NCBI GenBank assembly: GCA_031002005.1
Contig: JARYHS010009186.1
Location: 105,808,829-105,872,828, forward strand
DNA: 64,000 nucleotides
Source: Vandiemenella viatica
Lineage: Eukaryota > Arthropoda > Insecta > Orthoptera > Morabidae
Direction of reading: 5' to 3'
In this document: positions 51,120 through 62,386 of the stretch, piece by piece
Position numbering within the stretch: the stretch's first letter is position 1
Layout of the letters: every line of letters starts with the position of its first letter
Program-made: the position numbers and the translations under genes
Notes under the pieces: generated by a model
Told to the model about the DNA's origin: nothing
Databases searched by the model: none
The model's input: the letters and a program-made list of their open reading frames with translations, nothing else

Positions 51120-52208
51120 CAGTCTGTAAAGTTCCGTGAATCGTGCGATGAACTTAGGTGGTAAATTCCAATGTATTTATCTGACAGGCGTCTACAAGTA
51201 CGAGTGAATGGTCGTTTGTCGAATGAATACACTGTTACTTCTGGTGTACCACAAGGTTCCCATCTAGGACCTATCCTATTTAGCATATTCATAAATGACA
51301 TTGGTGAAAAATTTAAGTCTGAATATCTGCTATATGCTGATGATATGAAGATCTTCAGAGCAAGATACAGTGATCATGACATTGATATTCTACAACGAGA
51401 CATTTCCGAGTTAGTGGTATGGTGTAAGGTAAATAAGTTGCACCTTAACACATAAAAATGTGCTATCATGATGTTTTCCCGACGTCACAACCTGCTGCCT
51501 GTTAACTAATTATTGTGTGGTCAAAATGTGGAAATAGTTAACTCAATAAAAAAATTGGGAGTGATGATTGATAATAGGCTTTCTTTCTCTGATCATATTG
51601 GCTACTTAACTTTGCGAGCATTTCGTGTCGTTGGATTAATATGTAGATCTGGGAAAGAATTAAAAAACGTTAATATACTGTTTCAACTTTTCTCTGCCTT
51701 TGTCAAACCATTACTGGAATATGGTAGTATTGTCGGTCACTATTTACAGATCAACAAATTATGTGTCGAAAAAGTTCAGCGTAAGTTCTGTAAGTTCCTG
51801 TTACACTGTCATCATGATGAAAACTTTACAGACGTATGTGATGTGTATCAATATTATAACATTAAGAGCCTACGAAGTAGGAGGCAATTGACAGACCTAT
51901 GCTTTTTCTACAAAGTTGTCAATGGTCTTATTGATTCACCAGTAATACTCGAGAAATTCAGATTTAATTACTCTAGGATAGATCTTCGAACAAGAAGACT
52001 GCTGGATGCTGTAAAACCCAACAAAAACTATGTTGCTTTTGGACCATACCATAGATTAGTAAGTCTGGTTAATTTACATGCAACCAACATCAACTTCTTT
52101 GGAGGATCTCATGCTGGACTAATCCCCAACATTTTATGAATTATCTTATATGTTGATGTTAAGTATTATTTCTTTATGTACAAAGCCGATTGGCGTATAC
52201 ATAAATAA
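51120..52208 (+). mobile_element. Jockey-like LINE, 5'-truncated
   Basis: Coding sequence with the RT core is followed by a short 3' end, GTATACATAAATAAATTA. The left limit is approximate because stops blur it. The protein text, especially SGVPQGSHLGPILFSIFIND and LLYADDMKIF, is of the type seen in Jockey/CR1-clade elements. Confidence 0.75.
51171..52139 (+). pseudogene. LINE reverse transcriptase, one frame with two internal stops
   Basis: The frame runs from MYLSDRRLQVRVNGRLSNEY through SGVPQGSHLGPILFSIFIND to YADD at 51333-51344, the catalytic RT motif. A TAA after HLNT (51453) and another before LLCGQNVE (about 51507) interrupt it. After them the same frame continues with IKKLGVMIDNRLSFSDHIGY, FVKPLLEYGSIVG and VEKVQRKFCKFLL, to a natural stop at 52139. 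No frame change is needed, so decay is modest: two nonsense changes in about 320 codons. The endonuclease and the start of the RT are missing. Confidence 0.83.
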
Positions 52209-52921
52209 ATTACGAGATGGGCATCAAATCTTTCCTTGGTGTCCTTTATCTTTTTGAACGATATCATTTTATGATAGTGTTACATATTTTCGCAGTTTTG
52301 TATATTGTAATAGTTTTGAGGTGATTTTTTATGATCGGATTTCTTTTTTTCTACAGGTAAAGTTCATTTTGCAAACTCGAAAAGACTGGACGTGGGCCAG
52401 GTCCATCTGAAAGACAATTTGTATCGAACATCATCCAAGGAGGACCGCAGACATTCCATTCCATCGGCCTGGACTCGAACTGCTGGTACGCAATTCCTGT
52501 TGTCTTTCGTATGTAAGACTGAGTAGGAATCTTCAGGAAAGTAAAAATTTTTTGCTGAGACGGAGGTAACTTTTCTGTTCTATAATTCAAATGATCAACG
52601 AAGTTCTTCAGCTCTGATAATGTTTATCCATATAATATGCTCCATGGGGCAAGTGTCTGTTTGTACAGTGTATCATTATTTACATTGCCGCTTGTGTAAC
52701 TCTGTAACTTGATCTGTATGTCTATCAGAACTCCGAAATATTTCTTGAAGTGTATGATAATGATCGTGTAGTGCCATTTGCGTGGCCCACAAATGTATTG
52801 TTTTAGTGTTCTTTACCTTCTAAATGAAAAACTGAACCCTCGTGGATACGCTCATACCTCCTCTCACACTTTCACAATTTACGAACGCTTTAACACGGAA
52901 ATCTGTAATTCCACACTACTT
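52209..52921. other. No gene established
   Basis: CAGCAGTTCGAGTCCAGGCC on the minus strand at about 52470-52490 looks like a B box, which might be a SINE relic, but no A box or tail is visible. Otherwise unassigned. Confidence 0.3.
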
Positions 52922-53003
52922 TAGTTCTTATTAACCTTAACATGAACAGTATTGAAATTTTGAAAAATCATGAGGGATGAAAATAATTATAGAGGTTTAG
53001 TGG
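52922..53003 (+). repeat. Dispersed repeat, partner of 19566-19653
   Basis: TTAGTTCTTATTAACCTTAA, GGGATGAAAATAATTATAGA and GGTTTAGTGG occur in the order seen at 19566-19653. Limits uncertain. Confidence 0.5.
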
Positions 53004-53370
53004 TATGTTAAAGGAAAAAATTTCTTTAAATAATCTTTATGGCTATCAAATGAATGCGGTAACCCACTCAAAATGTTCTGTTGCATATCAATCTATTTCT
53101 GGATATCCGAGAAGAATACTGATTTATACGAATTTTAGTACAAAAAAAGTTAATCACCATATCTCCAATGGGGTTCCTGTTTCAAGCAATTTTTAATTAC
53201 AAATATGGTGAATCATTTGCTAGGTGGAAGTCCTTCCGAGCTTTCATTTAACTTGTAAACTAATTCTTCATCATCCAAAAAAGTTGATAGCGTATAGTAC
53301 ATTTCCTTTACAACCCTTAAATATCCAACTATCGCTTAATTCATCATATTTTAGTTTTTGTTTTTGTTCT

Positions 53371-53410
53371 TACGCCTCGTCGACGTCGTTGTCGTTAGAG
53401 GCGGGAAAGA
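53371..53410 (-). repeat. SINE-A 3' fragment
   Basis: TACGCCTCGTCGACGTCGTT then GTCGTTAGAGGCGGG is the reverse complement of the SINE-A 3' end. It sits just downstream (in SINE orientation) of the two SINEs below, so three copies lie head to tail. Confidence 0.65.
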
Positions 53411-53437
53411 ACTGGTGGTATGGATTTTTTCTTTGGG

Positions 53438-53662
53438 TTTTACGCTTCGTCGACAGCGAGGTCATTACAGGCGGGATGGAATATGGGCAATGAACGCGAA
53501 GGAATTCGGCCATGGCCTTTTTGTAGGAAGCATCCCGGCATTCGCCTGGAGTGACTTGGGGAAACCATGGAAAACGCAGATCTTGATGCCCGGACGGGGA
53601 TTCGAACCCGCGTCCTCCCGAATGTGAGGTCAGAAGGTTAACCGTTCACCCACCACGCTCGG
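53438..53662 (-). mobile_element. SINE-A, first of a head-to-tail pair
   Basis: On the minus strand the head is at 53662 (CCGAGCGTGGTGGGTGAACG), the B box GGTTCGAATCC at about 53603-53613, and the 3' end CTGTCGACGAAGCGTAAAAC at 53438-53455. It abuts the next copy without an A tail between them. Confidence 0.82.
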
Positions 53663-53844
53663 TGGGTGATAAGGAACGGGAAGGAATTCGGCCATGGCCT
53701 TTTGAAGGAAGCATCCCGGCAATCGCCTGGAATGATTTTGGGAAACCATGGAAAACTCAAATTTCGATGCCCGGACGGAGATTCGAACCCGCGTCCTTCA
53801 GAATGCGAGGCCAGAACGTTAACCGTTCACCCACCACGCTCGGT
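53663..53844 (-). mobile_element. SINE-A, second of a head-to-tail pair, 3'-truncated
   Basis: The head at 53844 reads CCGAGCGTGGTGGGTGAACG, B box GGTTCGAATCTCC. It runs to GAATTCCTTCCCGTTCC and then passes directly into the head of the first copy, losing its own 3' end. A run of 15 T at 53844-53858 lies beyond the head. A dimer formed by joining inside the body is the simplest reading. Confidence 0.8.
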
Positions 53845-53996
53845 TTTTTTTTTTTTTTGTTATTGATTCAACAAACCTACCAATCGATTATGCTGTGTGG
53901 CGCGTGCTAATTGAAAAAGGAATTACAGACCTGATTTTACAATCATCAGTTGTTTTATACAAATAAACATTTACATCACTAAATAAAAGAAAACAT

Positions 53997-54093
53997 GGAA
54001 TGATTTCGGGAAACCATTGGAAACCGAAATCTGTATTGCCAGACCAGTATCGTCTCAAATGCCAGACTTGAGCTATACCGCTCACCCACCTTC
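53997..54093 (-). repeat. SINE-A fragment, degraded
   Basis: GGAATGATTTCGGGAAACCA, TGGAAACCGAAATCTGTATT and GAGCTATACCGCTCACCCAC mark a minus-strand copy of the head and first half of SINE-A. The B box is destroyed. Confidence 0.6.
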
Positions 54094-55232
54094 GAAGGTC
54101 TGTACTAGATGTATGCTCAAACCAAAGCTGTAGTTACGGTAAAAACTCTAACTACAAGAAAATGTAATCCATTTTATACAATAACTGTGTAATTCCTGGG
54201 TAAGCCCCATGTTAGGCGCTGGACACCATCAAGTTACCATAACACATGTGGCCAATGACACGGGGTATATCAATCATCTTGCCTCATCATTTCATGTTCT
54301 GCCAGTTAAATGGCCATTTTAAAATTCATCTCAGTATACGCTCGTTTTCACTCCATATACAATAATAGAAAAAATTATTTAAGTTGGCATCAACGTAAAA
54401 ATAAACAAATCAACACATAGGATAACGATGTGTAATTGTACAAGAGCAGTGTAACATGTTCGACGATTTCAAAAAACATTCGCAACAAATGAAACAGGCA
54501 GATTGTTGAACCAGATCAATGAATGTGTAAAAATTGCTGCTGTTGACCAACATGTGACAGATACTACGAAGTTCCCACTAGTGTTAACAGACGGTGAATA
54601 ATTTAAAAACCTTAAACGGCTGCTGTTCTAGCAGGCAACCAATCTACAGTAACTTGCTGTCATAATTTATTTAAAATAACCTTGCTTAAAATATTAGTTT
54701 GCGCAAAAATTCTACTTACATTGTGTGGCTTATCTCCTAGTTACTCTTTTCCTTATTGTTTGATGAGTAGGCCTTCTGTCAGTTTGTAAATGAAAATGTG
54801 TTATCTCAGCTGATACCGGTGATATATTGCTTACATATCGTGACAGTAGTAAGGAGATATGTCAGTACGTCAAAAAGGCAGCAGACTGAGAGGCATCTGG
54901 TATTAAGCAGAACAATGAACCGCGTATCGAAAGTAACAGATTTTGATCCATTTTTTTAAAAAAATTCTTTCGTCCTTAATAAGTAATTATTTCTTTTCTA
55001 GTCTCAAGGGTTTTGAGATGCTTAAAACAGGATAACTGAAAAATGGGTTAATTAGAATGTTTAGTATTTCCGTGTCACGTTACAGTAACTTGGACATACA
55101 CCGGGTTTCACTCCCATGCATGTTACATGGTCATGGCCGAGTACTTATTGCCTGGAATTCTCTCATTTCTCTCATTTTGCATTACACATATAGTATTTAA
55201 TTAAGTGTATTCGAAATGCGTAGCCAGTACTG
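54094..55232. other. No recognisable feature
   Basis: No supported gene or repeat. Confidence 0.4.
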
Positions 55233-55235
55233 TAA

Positions 55236-55627
55236 GGGGGTATCCATAAATTATGTGAGGTGTTTTTCCGGATCCCCCCTCCCCCACCGGTGAGACGTCG
55301 TGAGATCTGGTCCGACCCAGCCCCCCTCCTCTGTTGAGATCTGGCCCGTGAGACCCCCCCCCCCCCCACAAATCGCCCTCGCAACTTTTTGAGACCTTTA
55401 TTTTTAGCTCTCACCTTTCCAAAAGCCGGTAACACCCCCACTTTTCGACGAAATACCCCCCTAAAATCGACTTTCGCGTCATTTGTAGACCTCTTTTTAG
55501 CCCTACATCCGTCAATTTTTCCAAAACCTCACTTGAGATTTCCGTAGATCCCCCCCTCCCCCCTTGGTGAGATTTCGCCGGACCCCCCCCCCCCCTATTT
55601 CACCTCACGTAATTTATGGACGCCCCC
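55236..55627. mobile_element. F1 MITE, copy D
   Basis: The ends are GGGGGTATCC and GGACGCCCCC with inner ATGTGAGGTG and CACCTCACGT. TAA flanks it at 55233-55235 and 55628-55630. It has the same C-run and T-run body as other copies. Confidence 0.87.
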
Positions 55628-55838
55628 TAAGCAATTGGATTGTTCCATCTTGTGCGCCGCAGTCGAAATATGTCAGACTTCATCTGCTAAAGTACCTTGT
55701 TGTTTTGCCGACGAAGGTAAACACAGTCCCTTCAACTACTTAAAATGGAGTAGTATTACTAACTTTGCACATTAAGTTATTAGATTAGCCTGTTTTACTT
55801 TCAGCAGCGATGCCTTTCAGAACAGGGAGACAACAAAG

Positions 55839-56029
55839 GGGGGTGGGTAATGTGCAAGGAACGGGAGGGAATTCGTCAACAGCCTTTTGAAGGCACCATA
55901 CCGAAATTCACCTCGAGTTATTTGGGGAAATCATGGAAGACACAAATGTGGATGGGCGGACGGGGGATTCGATCCCGTGTCCTTCCGAATACGTAACCAA
56001 AGCGTTACCGCTCAGCCATTATGCTCGGT
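55839..56029 (-). mobile_element. SINE-A, degraded
   Basis: The minus-strand head is at 56029 (ACCGAGCATAATGGCTGAGC), the B box GGGATCGAATCCCC near 55966-55979, then TCCACATTTGTGTCTTCCAT and GAATTTCGGTATGGTGCCTT. The 3' end is lost near 55839. Confidence 0.7.
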
Positions 56030-56500
56030 ATAAACACTAACTTTACACACTTTATAAACACTAACGGATCTTTATCTTATATTTCATCTACTTTCAGATT
56101 TATTCTTCTGTGTATTGTACTGGTTAGCATGTAGTGTTAGTCTTATATTGCGATGATTTTCACACCTATCACGTCATGGTTTCTTCGGGAGTGTGAATAT
56201 GATACTTTTATTAAAATCCGTTGGCATCTCTCTCGTTTCTTAACTTTTCGATAGTACCAGTTTAAACAACATCTGAAGAGAGTCTATAAGTTCTGCTGGC
56301 ATCTCATCAATCCCTACTGCATTATTTCACTCCACTCTTTCAAAGCTGTGTCCAATTCTAGTTGTTGATTCATATATCAAGGTTCTTATCATTGTCTTCC
56401 CTTCACCAGTAATCCTCCCCCCCCCCGGAGTCGTATTAGAACCATTGCAGACGAACCAATCGAAAATAAAGTTATTTAATTTTGGCCGGTCACGTATTCC
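56030..56500. other. No recognisable feature
   Basis: No supported gene or repeat. Confidence 0.4.
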
Positions 56501-56694
56501 GACCGAGCATGGTGGGTGAGCGATAACACTGGTCTGCCATTGGGGCTCAAATCCCCGTTTACCCATTCAGATTTCTGTCTTCCATGATTTCCCGAAATTA
56601 TTCCACGCGCATGCCGGGATAGTTCGTGCAAAATAAAAAGAAGCCATGCCCAAATTCGTTCCAATTTTTTGCCACGCATACACCCCCGACACCC
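56501..56694 (+). mobile_element. SINE-A, degraded, 3'-truncated
   Basis: The head GACCGAGCATGGTGGGTGAG is followed by the B-box region GCTCAAATCCCC, CATTCAGATTTCTGTCTTCC and ATTCCACGCGCATGCCGGGA. An A-rich insertion lies near 56630. The CGACGTCGACGAGG end is missing. Confidence 0.7.
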
Positions 56695-57310
56695 ACATAT
56701 AGTGATGATTAAGCTGATCTACAGTGTAATTTTATGTAGACACTAATCATTTATATAAATAAAATATTAAATATGTTTAGTTAAACTACTGATATTTAGT
56801 TAAGATGTTCAATAACCAAGACGATTTTTACAGTGTATCGCCTAATCTGCTACTCAATTTGCTTCTGCCGTCTGATAACTTATTTAATTCATAAGGCCAA
56901 AGTTATATACATAATTAAATCACTGATATTTAAGAATTGTTACTATTTGTCGACCTTTATTTTTCCGTATTTCCATAACTGCGGCAGAGCACGCGGCTCT
57001 AGGACATAGTCCCGTTTAGGTTTGTTGCAGAACTGGTTTTTACCTGCTTTTGACAACAGGGTCCCCCCAATTTCTTCTCCCCCGGGTGAAAACATGCTGT
57101 TGTTACGCAGATTTTGTATCCGTGTCGGTGGCTTTCTAGCTGTACAGATAATTGTATACAAGCACGGTGGTTTTACTCCCTTCAAAATAATAACTGTTTA
57201 TACTTAAGTGCATCAGTTTCTTGATTTGTTTGTTACAACTGTCTTCTACTTCATATCTCTTCAGTTCGACGTTCTTCTTAAGGTCAGTTGTCTGTTTCAT
57301 TACTCTCTTA
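56695..57310. other. No recognisable feature
   Basis: No supported gene or repeat. A plus-strand open frame at 57022-57207 has no recognisable domain. Confidence 0.35.
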
Positions 57311-57520
57311 TTGCCAGTCTTCTTTCACAGTGACCTCTATTAACAGATTAACCAATTCAGTTTGACTGATAATATTACCCACCTTGTAAAATGACTTTTT
57401 TTCCTCCCTTGTTTTCCAGCATATTATTATTTTGTATCTGACTGTCCACTGAATATCCTGTTTTTGTTTTTCTTTTTCTATAGAACCATATTTAAAATGC
57501 TTCAATTGTAATTCTGTTTA
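57311..57520 (-). pseudogene. LINE L1a fragment, strongly decayed
   Basis: On the minus strand the frame reads HFKYGSIEKEKQKQDIQWTV then TELVNLLIEVTVKEDWQ. These follow, residue by residue in places, FEMWCYRRMLKIKWTDKV and LVNLLVEGTVEGKN of the L1a copy at 10761-11168. Only about 70 codons remain. Confidence 0.55.
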
Positions 57521-58364
57521 GTCTCCTCATTATAAGAGTATAATTTCTACGAAGCGTTTTTTTTTTATGTTGGATAAAAGGTTCGTACGAAAAGGTTCCA
57601 TTCTTTCAAGTTTTTATATATCTTCGATATCATCCCCGTTTGCGGCATCTGCTGAAATTTCATTCTTTTAAAAATAGAATTCTCTTACCTTAGGGCTGTT
57701 GTTCGCTTAATTGAAACTTAGCCAACGATACCGTTTTTATGCATAGTATTATTGCTAACGCATAATGTGACGTTATTAATTTATTATACATTCAAGCAAT
57801 AGGGGTAAACATTTATATCTATTCGTGTACCATAGAACACGAATAAGAACCATGAAGACGATGTTAAGGGTTGTAAAAATTCTTACGAGATCGGAATGTA
57901 AACCAGCAATCTCTTAATTCCTACTCAGAAATTTCACAGTTGAGTCATTAGACAGATCTTTTTTTCTGGCAAAGAATTCACCGTAACATTGCTTTGAAGT
58001 ACTCTTGAATCTTTCTTAAGAGGACTGATTTAGCTATTTCTTCTGCCTCGTTTTTTCTTTCTCTTTTTTTCTTTTTGCTTCCACAGCATAAGGAGCCAGC
58101 AGGACATAAATTTCAGGTGGCGTTTACGACCTACTGACAAAGTTTCTAATTGCCTCGCATTCAGCCTCTGTTGTGACTTAACCTAGGCAGGTATCTCAGC
58201 CAGAGAAAGACCACCAGTAGCTGAACGTTCAAGTTTGAACCATGTAAGCTTACTTCACATGCGTAACTTTTGCGGGACTTGAATGCGAAACAATAACGTC
58301 AGTGCAACATAGTCTTACCGGTTTGCATTTTTTTAAATTAATAATCAACTAATCATTATTAACT

Positions 58365-58368
<4 letters not shown>
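57521..58368. other. No recognisable feature
   Basis: AT-rich. No gene or repeat could be supported. Confidence 0.4.

Positions 58369-58405
<37 letters not shown>
58369..58405. repeat. (TA)n microsatellite
   Basis: About 18 TA units. It is continued on the far side of the hAT MITE by a shorter TA run at 58841-58852, so the MITE landed inside it. Confidence 0.95.
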
Positions 58406-58408
<3 letters not shown>

Positions 58409-58840
58409 GGGTGGCCAACCCACAGCCCGCGGGCCGCATGCGGCCCGCCTTGAATATTTTTCTGGCCCGCGAATTTCATCAAACTTTTACAAAATACATT
58501 TATGTTATAATGGCCAAAGAAGTGAAATCCACTGTATTAAAAAAAAAAAATTATTTGTTCATCCATATTTTCAAAATTTATATTTATATATATCATTTTT
58601 AGTGTTATATATTTCTTTAAAATGTGCGTTTAGTAGCATTATTATTATATTATCTATGTTTACATGTAAGAATAATAGTAAACACAATAATAAAAGCTCA
58701 TTATGTTAGAATTTTTCACTCCAAAAAAATGTATAGTGGGTCTAATTCTAATATGGGGATATATAATTTAATAGGTGGCCCGCGATGTTATGATGCATTT
58801 CCAAAGAGGCCCGCAAGATCATTTGGGTTGGCGACCCCTT
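58406..58840. mobile_element. hAT-type MITE, 435 bp
   Basis: CAGGGGTGGCCAACCC at the left and AAGGGGTCGCCAACCC at the right (read inward) form 16-bp terminal repeats with three differences. ATATATAT can be read as an 8-bp duplication on each side, though the TA microsatellite makes that ambiguous. Subterminal CAGCCCGCGGGCCGCATGCG and GGCCCGCGATG/GAGGCCCGCAAG repeats are typical of Charlie-like hAT elements. The interior is AT-rich and non-coding. Confidence 0.85.
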
Positions 58841-58852
58841 ATATATATATAT

Positions 58853-59375
58853 ACACATAAAAAATATCCAACTGCAAAACCGTGAAGACAATGTTGCATT
58901 TATACGTCGGGAAAATATCCGTTCAATTAAAGTCAGTTTGAGTTAAACATCTCATTGTTTGTGTTAAATGTTTTCCGAAAGTACATGAACTGACATCAGG
59001 AACATCGGCCAGATAAGATTTTTTTCTCTTCCACCATGCTGGTTGTGACGCCTTGATATGTACCATTCGTAAGCGACTGTTAGTTACTGTTCACGGCTTG
59101 CCAACCCACATAGAATTTTCACATATAATGAAGTTAACCAACAACGGTTCCTCGCGGGAGGAAAAAGCCCTATTGGTGTCGTTAGTTCATGATCGGGCAC
59201 TGATATACGAAGAAAACAGTTTTTTTTATTTTTATTTATTTTTTAACGGGCTTTAATAAGTGTTGTTACTTAATACATGTTTATTGTAAACTTTTTTTTT
59301 ATTTATGATAATAATAAACTGTTACTTAATAAAAATGTCAGTACAACTGTAGCTTGGATTATGTTTATTCGGCAC
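58853..59375. other. No gene established
   Basis: A plus-strand frame at 59053-59256 contains SSREEKALLVSLVHDRALIY, faintly like the start of a MADF domain. Without further support I leave it unassigned. Confidence 0.25.
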
Positions 59376-59403
59376 GTTTCTCCTCTCGTCGAGACATAGT
59401 CAG
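59376..59403 (-). ncRNA. Decayed hammerhead-like motif
   Basis: On the minus strand CTGACTA (59403-59397), TGTCTCGACGAGAGGA and GAAAC (59380-59376) align with the motif in the arms at 23.2-23.4 kb (CTGATGA, TGCCTCGATGAGAGGT, GAAAC). Core bases have changed, so it is probably inactive. It shows the motif belongs to a dispersed family. Confidence 0.4.
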
Positions 59404-60667
59404 CGATCCAGTGATTACTGTAAAATGTATACAGTTTATACACTTTTTTTTTGTAAATTACATTTGTATATGCCTATGCCTTTTCTTTATCAGTTAAGTC
59501 ACGTTCAATGTTGCAAGTTAATATCATAATGAAATAATTAGTGAAGGCGTAGCTCATTAATACCACACCTCACCACACCATTCAATAGATTATAATATCT
59601 ATATACAATCGTAATTTCAGTCTCATTAAAAATTATTTTTATTAAATAATAATTTATTATTGTTATTTAATTTGATCTGTGCGTATATATCGCCATCGCC
59701 ATCTTTCAACGAATCGTAGAAATAGTGTTTTCTTTTATTTTGTTTGAGGAAATGCATTTTCAAGACAGAAATTGGGGACCATTTCACTATACGCTCCAAA
59801 ACAAACAAGGGTGATCACTATAGAAGAGAATTTGGGCATATCTTTTCAAATTAAATGTGAAAGAGGGTCTAAATGAGATCCAGCAGCGGAATAAGTATGA
59901 AACATTTTAATCCCTTTATAAAAACAGCAACAATCGAATAAAAGAATGCTTATCAGCTAGATAAATAATTTTGTACTACATTTAGATATCTTCTGCGATT
60001 GTAAGAACTGAACCTGTGGTTTCATCAGCAACACATTTTAGGGCTTCCAGAATTGTCAATCGCAAAATAAACTATAAATAATCATAAAGTTTGAAGGCAA
60101 TCCTTTACTTACAGATTTTGAGTTATTAGCACACTTGCTAGTAATATGGATCCTTGGTTTTGAATTATACATCAAAGAAGCTAAAGGAAGAACTTTCCTA
60201 TTTTTGAGAGAAAATTCTGACCTTTGTTGGATGATTTATTTATTTATTGCATTCATAATACTGTAAACACTGTATTTAATTGGCTAGAAATGAGTATACA
60301 GGTCTTAATAGTAACACTTTGGCGACATCAATCTTTCAACTAGAAGTAGTTAACCAGACAACAGTGATATACATATCTAAACAGTGAAATCATTCACAAA
60401 AAAAGTCGTGAACTAATTCAATTAACCGCCATCATGAAGATCGTTCTGTATCGTTACTACCTAGTCTACAGTAGGCGTTAGGAGAAATTGGAAACATATC
60501 CATACAAGGTAACACAATGGATAATAGATAGGAAAACTTGTTTTCTAATGTGTGGATCCCCTAAATCAATTCATTTGAATGTCTGTTTCTGCGTTTTATT
60601 ACCTTGTCTAAATTACCCTTAGGAGAAAATAACATCGTTGCACAAAGTACTGCAATGTAATATATTT
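59404..60667. other. No recognisable feature
   Basis: AT-rich; a short (TTTA)n run lies near 60237. No gene or repeat was supported. Confidence 0.4.
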
Positions 60668-61037
60668 GGGGCGTCCATTAATTACGTGAGGTGTTTTTCC
60701 GGAATTCCGGACCCTCTCCCCCCTCTGGTGAGACTTCGTGAGATCTGGTCCGAGCCCTCCCCTCTAAAATGACGTTAGATTCTGACGGAGACATCCGCCC
60801 TCCTACTAACCGACCTCGTAACTTTTTGAGACCTTTTTTCGACGAAATACCCCCCTCCCTCCCAGTCGACTTTCGCATCAATTGTAGACCTTTTTTTTAA
60901 GCTCTGCAGTCCTTCAAGAATTTCAAAACCTCACCTGAGATTTCCGTTGACTCCCCCTCCCCCTTGGTGAGGTTTCGTGAGATTTCGCCGGAACTCCCCC
61001 TCCCCCCATTTCACCTCACGTAATTAATGGACGCCCC
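60668..61037. mobile_element. F1 MITE, copy E, with perfect terminal repeats
   Basis: GGGGCGTCCATTAATTACGT then GAGGTG at the left is exactly mirrored at the right end (CACCTC then ACGTAATTAATGGACGCCCC), 26 of 26 bases. It is the best preserved F1 copy, yet no 3-bp duplication is visible (TTT on the left, GAA on the right). Confidence 0.85.
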
Positions 61038-61978
61038 GAAAGAACCCAGATTCAAATCCGGCAGATCCTCGAAACCGGTTCAAGTAAATCATGGGGTACG
61101 TCTGTTTAATTATCTCTGCTGATTCCACAATTCCAATCAATGGCTTTATTTTTATAGTTGTTGACCCTTAGCACTAATAAAGTAGACCTGTTACTATACG
61201 TGCTGTTTTGAGCGGGTAGTTGTTGAGCTGGTTTACACGTCAGCAGCAAATATTTTGTTCGGTGCTAATAATAGCAAGAACAAGGAAGATTGTTTGTGAA
61301 TTTCACACCAGGTTTGCCGTCCGTCATGAGTCATCGTAAGGACCACTGTCCGCATGCCAATGGAGAGATATGTGGGGCTTGCTCAATCTGCAGGGAGCGC
61401 TTAGCAACAGGGTTACTCACCCCTCTCGCGCTTCAGTTCTCACCAGATCTGATTACATCTTTTCAGACTAGCATACCCAACACGATTGGTATTATTTACA
61501 ACTGTGTATTTTTCTTAGATTTATATTAATTTCAGCGAACTCACAGGGTGAAAATAATATCGAAAGTTAATCTAAAGTAACTGCTGCATTTATTAAAAAT
61601 TTAGAAAACTTCCCTTAGGGTTCATTAGCTGAGTACGTTATTTAAAACTGAAATAGTCATTAAGGTATTATTCAACGACCTGGACACTCATCGTCTTTGT
61701 TCATTATTTTAACAATTTGCATTGGAGTCCCTTTTATGTCATTCAAATAGGACTAGTCTTGTCCAATTGGCAAAAATCAAGAAGATTCGTTAACAGATAA
61801 ATTATGTTTTACTGCACTTCAAATTACATTGCCACAGTTCCGCTTAACACTGAACTACGAGATTAATGTTGATAAATAATATTTTCAGCAATTGGGGAAA
61901 ATTATCCACAACTTACATATATACGAGATTAAAGATTCGTCGTTTTTTGCCTTCATTATAGCAAGCAATGATTTCCCG
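61038..61978. other. No gene established
   Basis: A plus-strand frame at 61290-61529 encodes HCPHANGEICGACSICRERL, rich in Cys and His, but no full zinc-binding domain can be recognised. The rest is unassigned. Confidence 0.25.
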
Positions 61979-62116
61979 CAAGGAACGACCAGAAATTTAG
62001 AAGTGGCCTTTATCGACGACATTCTCTTGGAGTGATTTCGGGAACCATGGAAAACCGAAATCTGGATGGCTACCGGGAAAGGAACCCGAGCCGTCCTGAA
62101 TACCGGGTCCCGATCG
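61979..62116 (-). repeat. SINE-A fragment, degraded
   Basis: GGAGTGATTTCGGGAACCAT, GGAAAACCGAAATCTGGATG and GCCGTCCTGAATACCGGGTC are minus-strand SINE-A words. The 3' end and the outer head are lost. Confidence 0.6.
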
Positions 62117-62354
62117 TTTTTAATTTCTTCTTCATAGTGGCAGTCAATTTGTTTCTTTTAAATAATGTTTTCACTGTGTTTACCTCACAAAATATTGAAT
62201 GTAACTAACAGCTTAGACGGAATAATTTGCACAGATATTCCATGATACACTGGAATTTGTATTCTCGATGTCTTTTTTTTTTTTTACCTAGATAACAGAA
62301 CAAATAATTCATCCATCACTTTGAAGAAATATGATTTTGATACGTACAATGGAC
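62117..62354. other. No recognisable feature
   Basis: Nothing supported in this short spacer. Confidence 0.35.
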
Positions 62355-62386
62355 CTGACAATGGCGGCAGAGCAAGCCGCCGAAAT
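62355..62386 (+). ncRNA. Hammerhead-like stem motif
   Basis: CTGACAA at 62355-62361, one T, a perfect 6-bp stem GGCGGC/GCCGCC (62363-62368 and 62376-62381) with loop AGAGCAA, then GAAA at 62382-62385. The layout, including the single extra T, is the same as at 23393-23420, though the core has CTGACAA in place of CTGATGA. It may be the relic of a second ribozyme-bearing family. Confidence 0.3.

Noticed and set aside
59053..59256. Weak MADF-like text SSREEKALLVSLVHDRALIY
   Set aside because: Only a short N-terminal similarity, and the aromatic and YK positions that define MADF are missing.
61290..61529. Cys/His-rich 79-residue frame
   Set aside because: The spacing of Cys and His fits no zinc-binding domain that I know.
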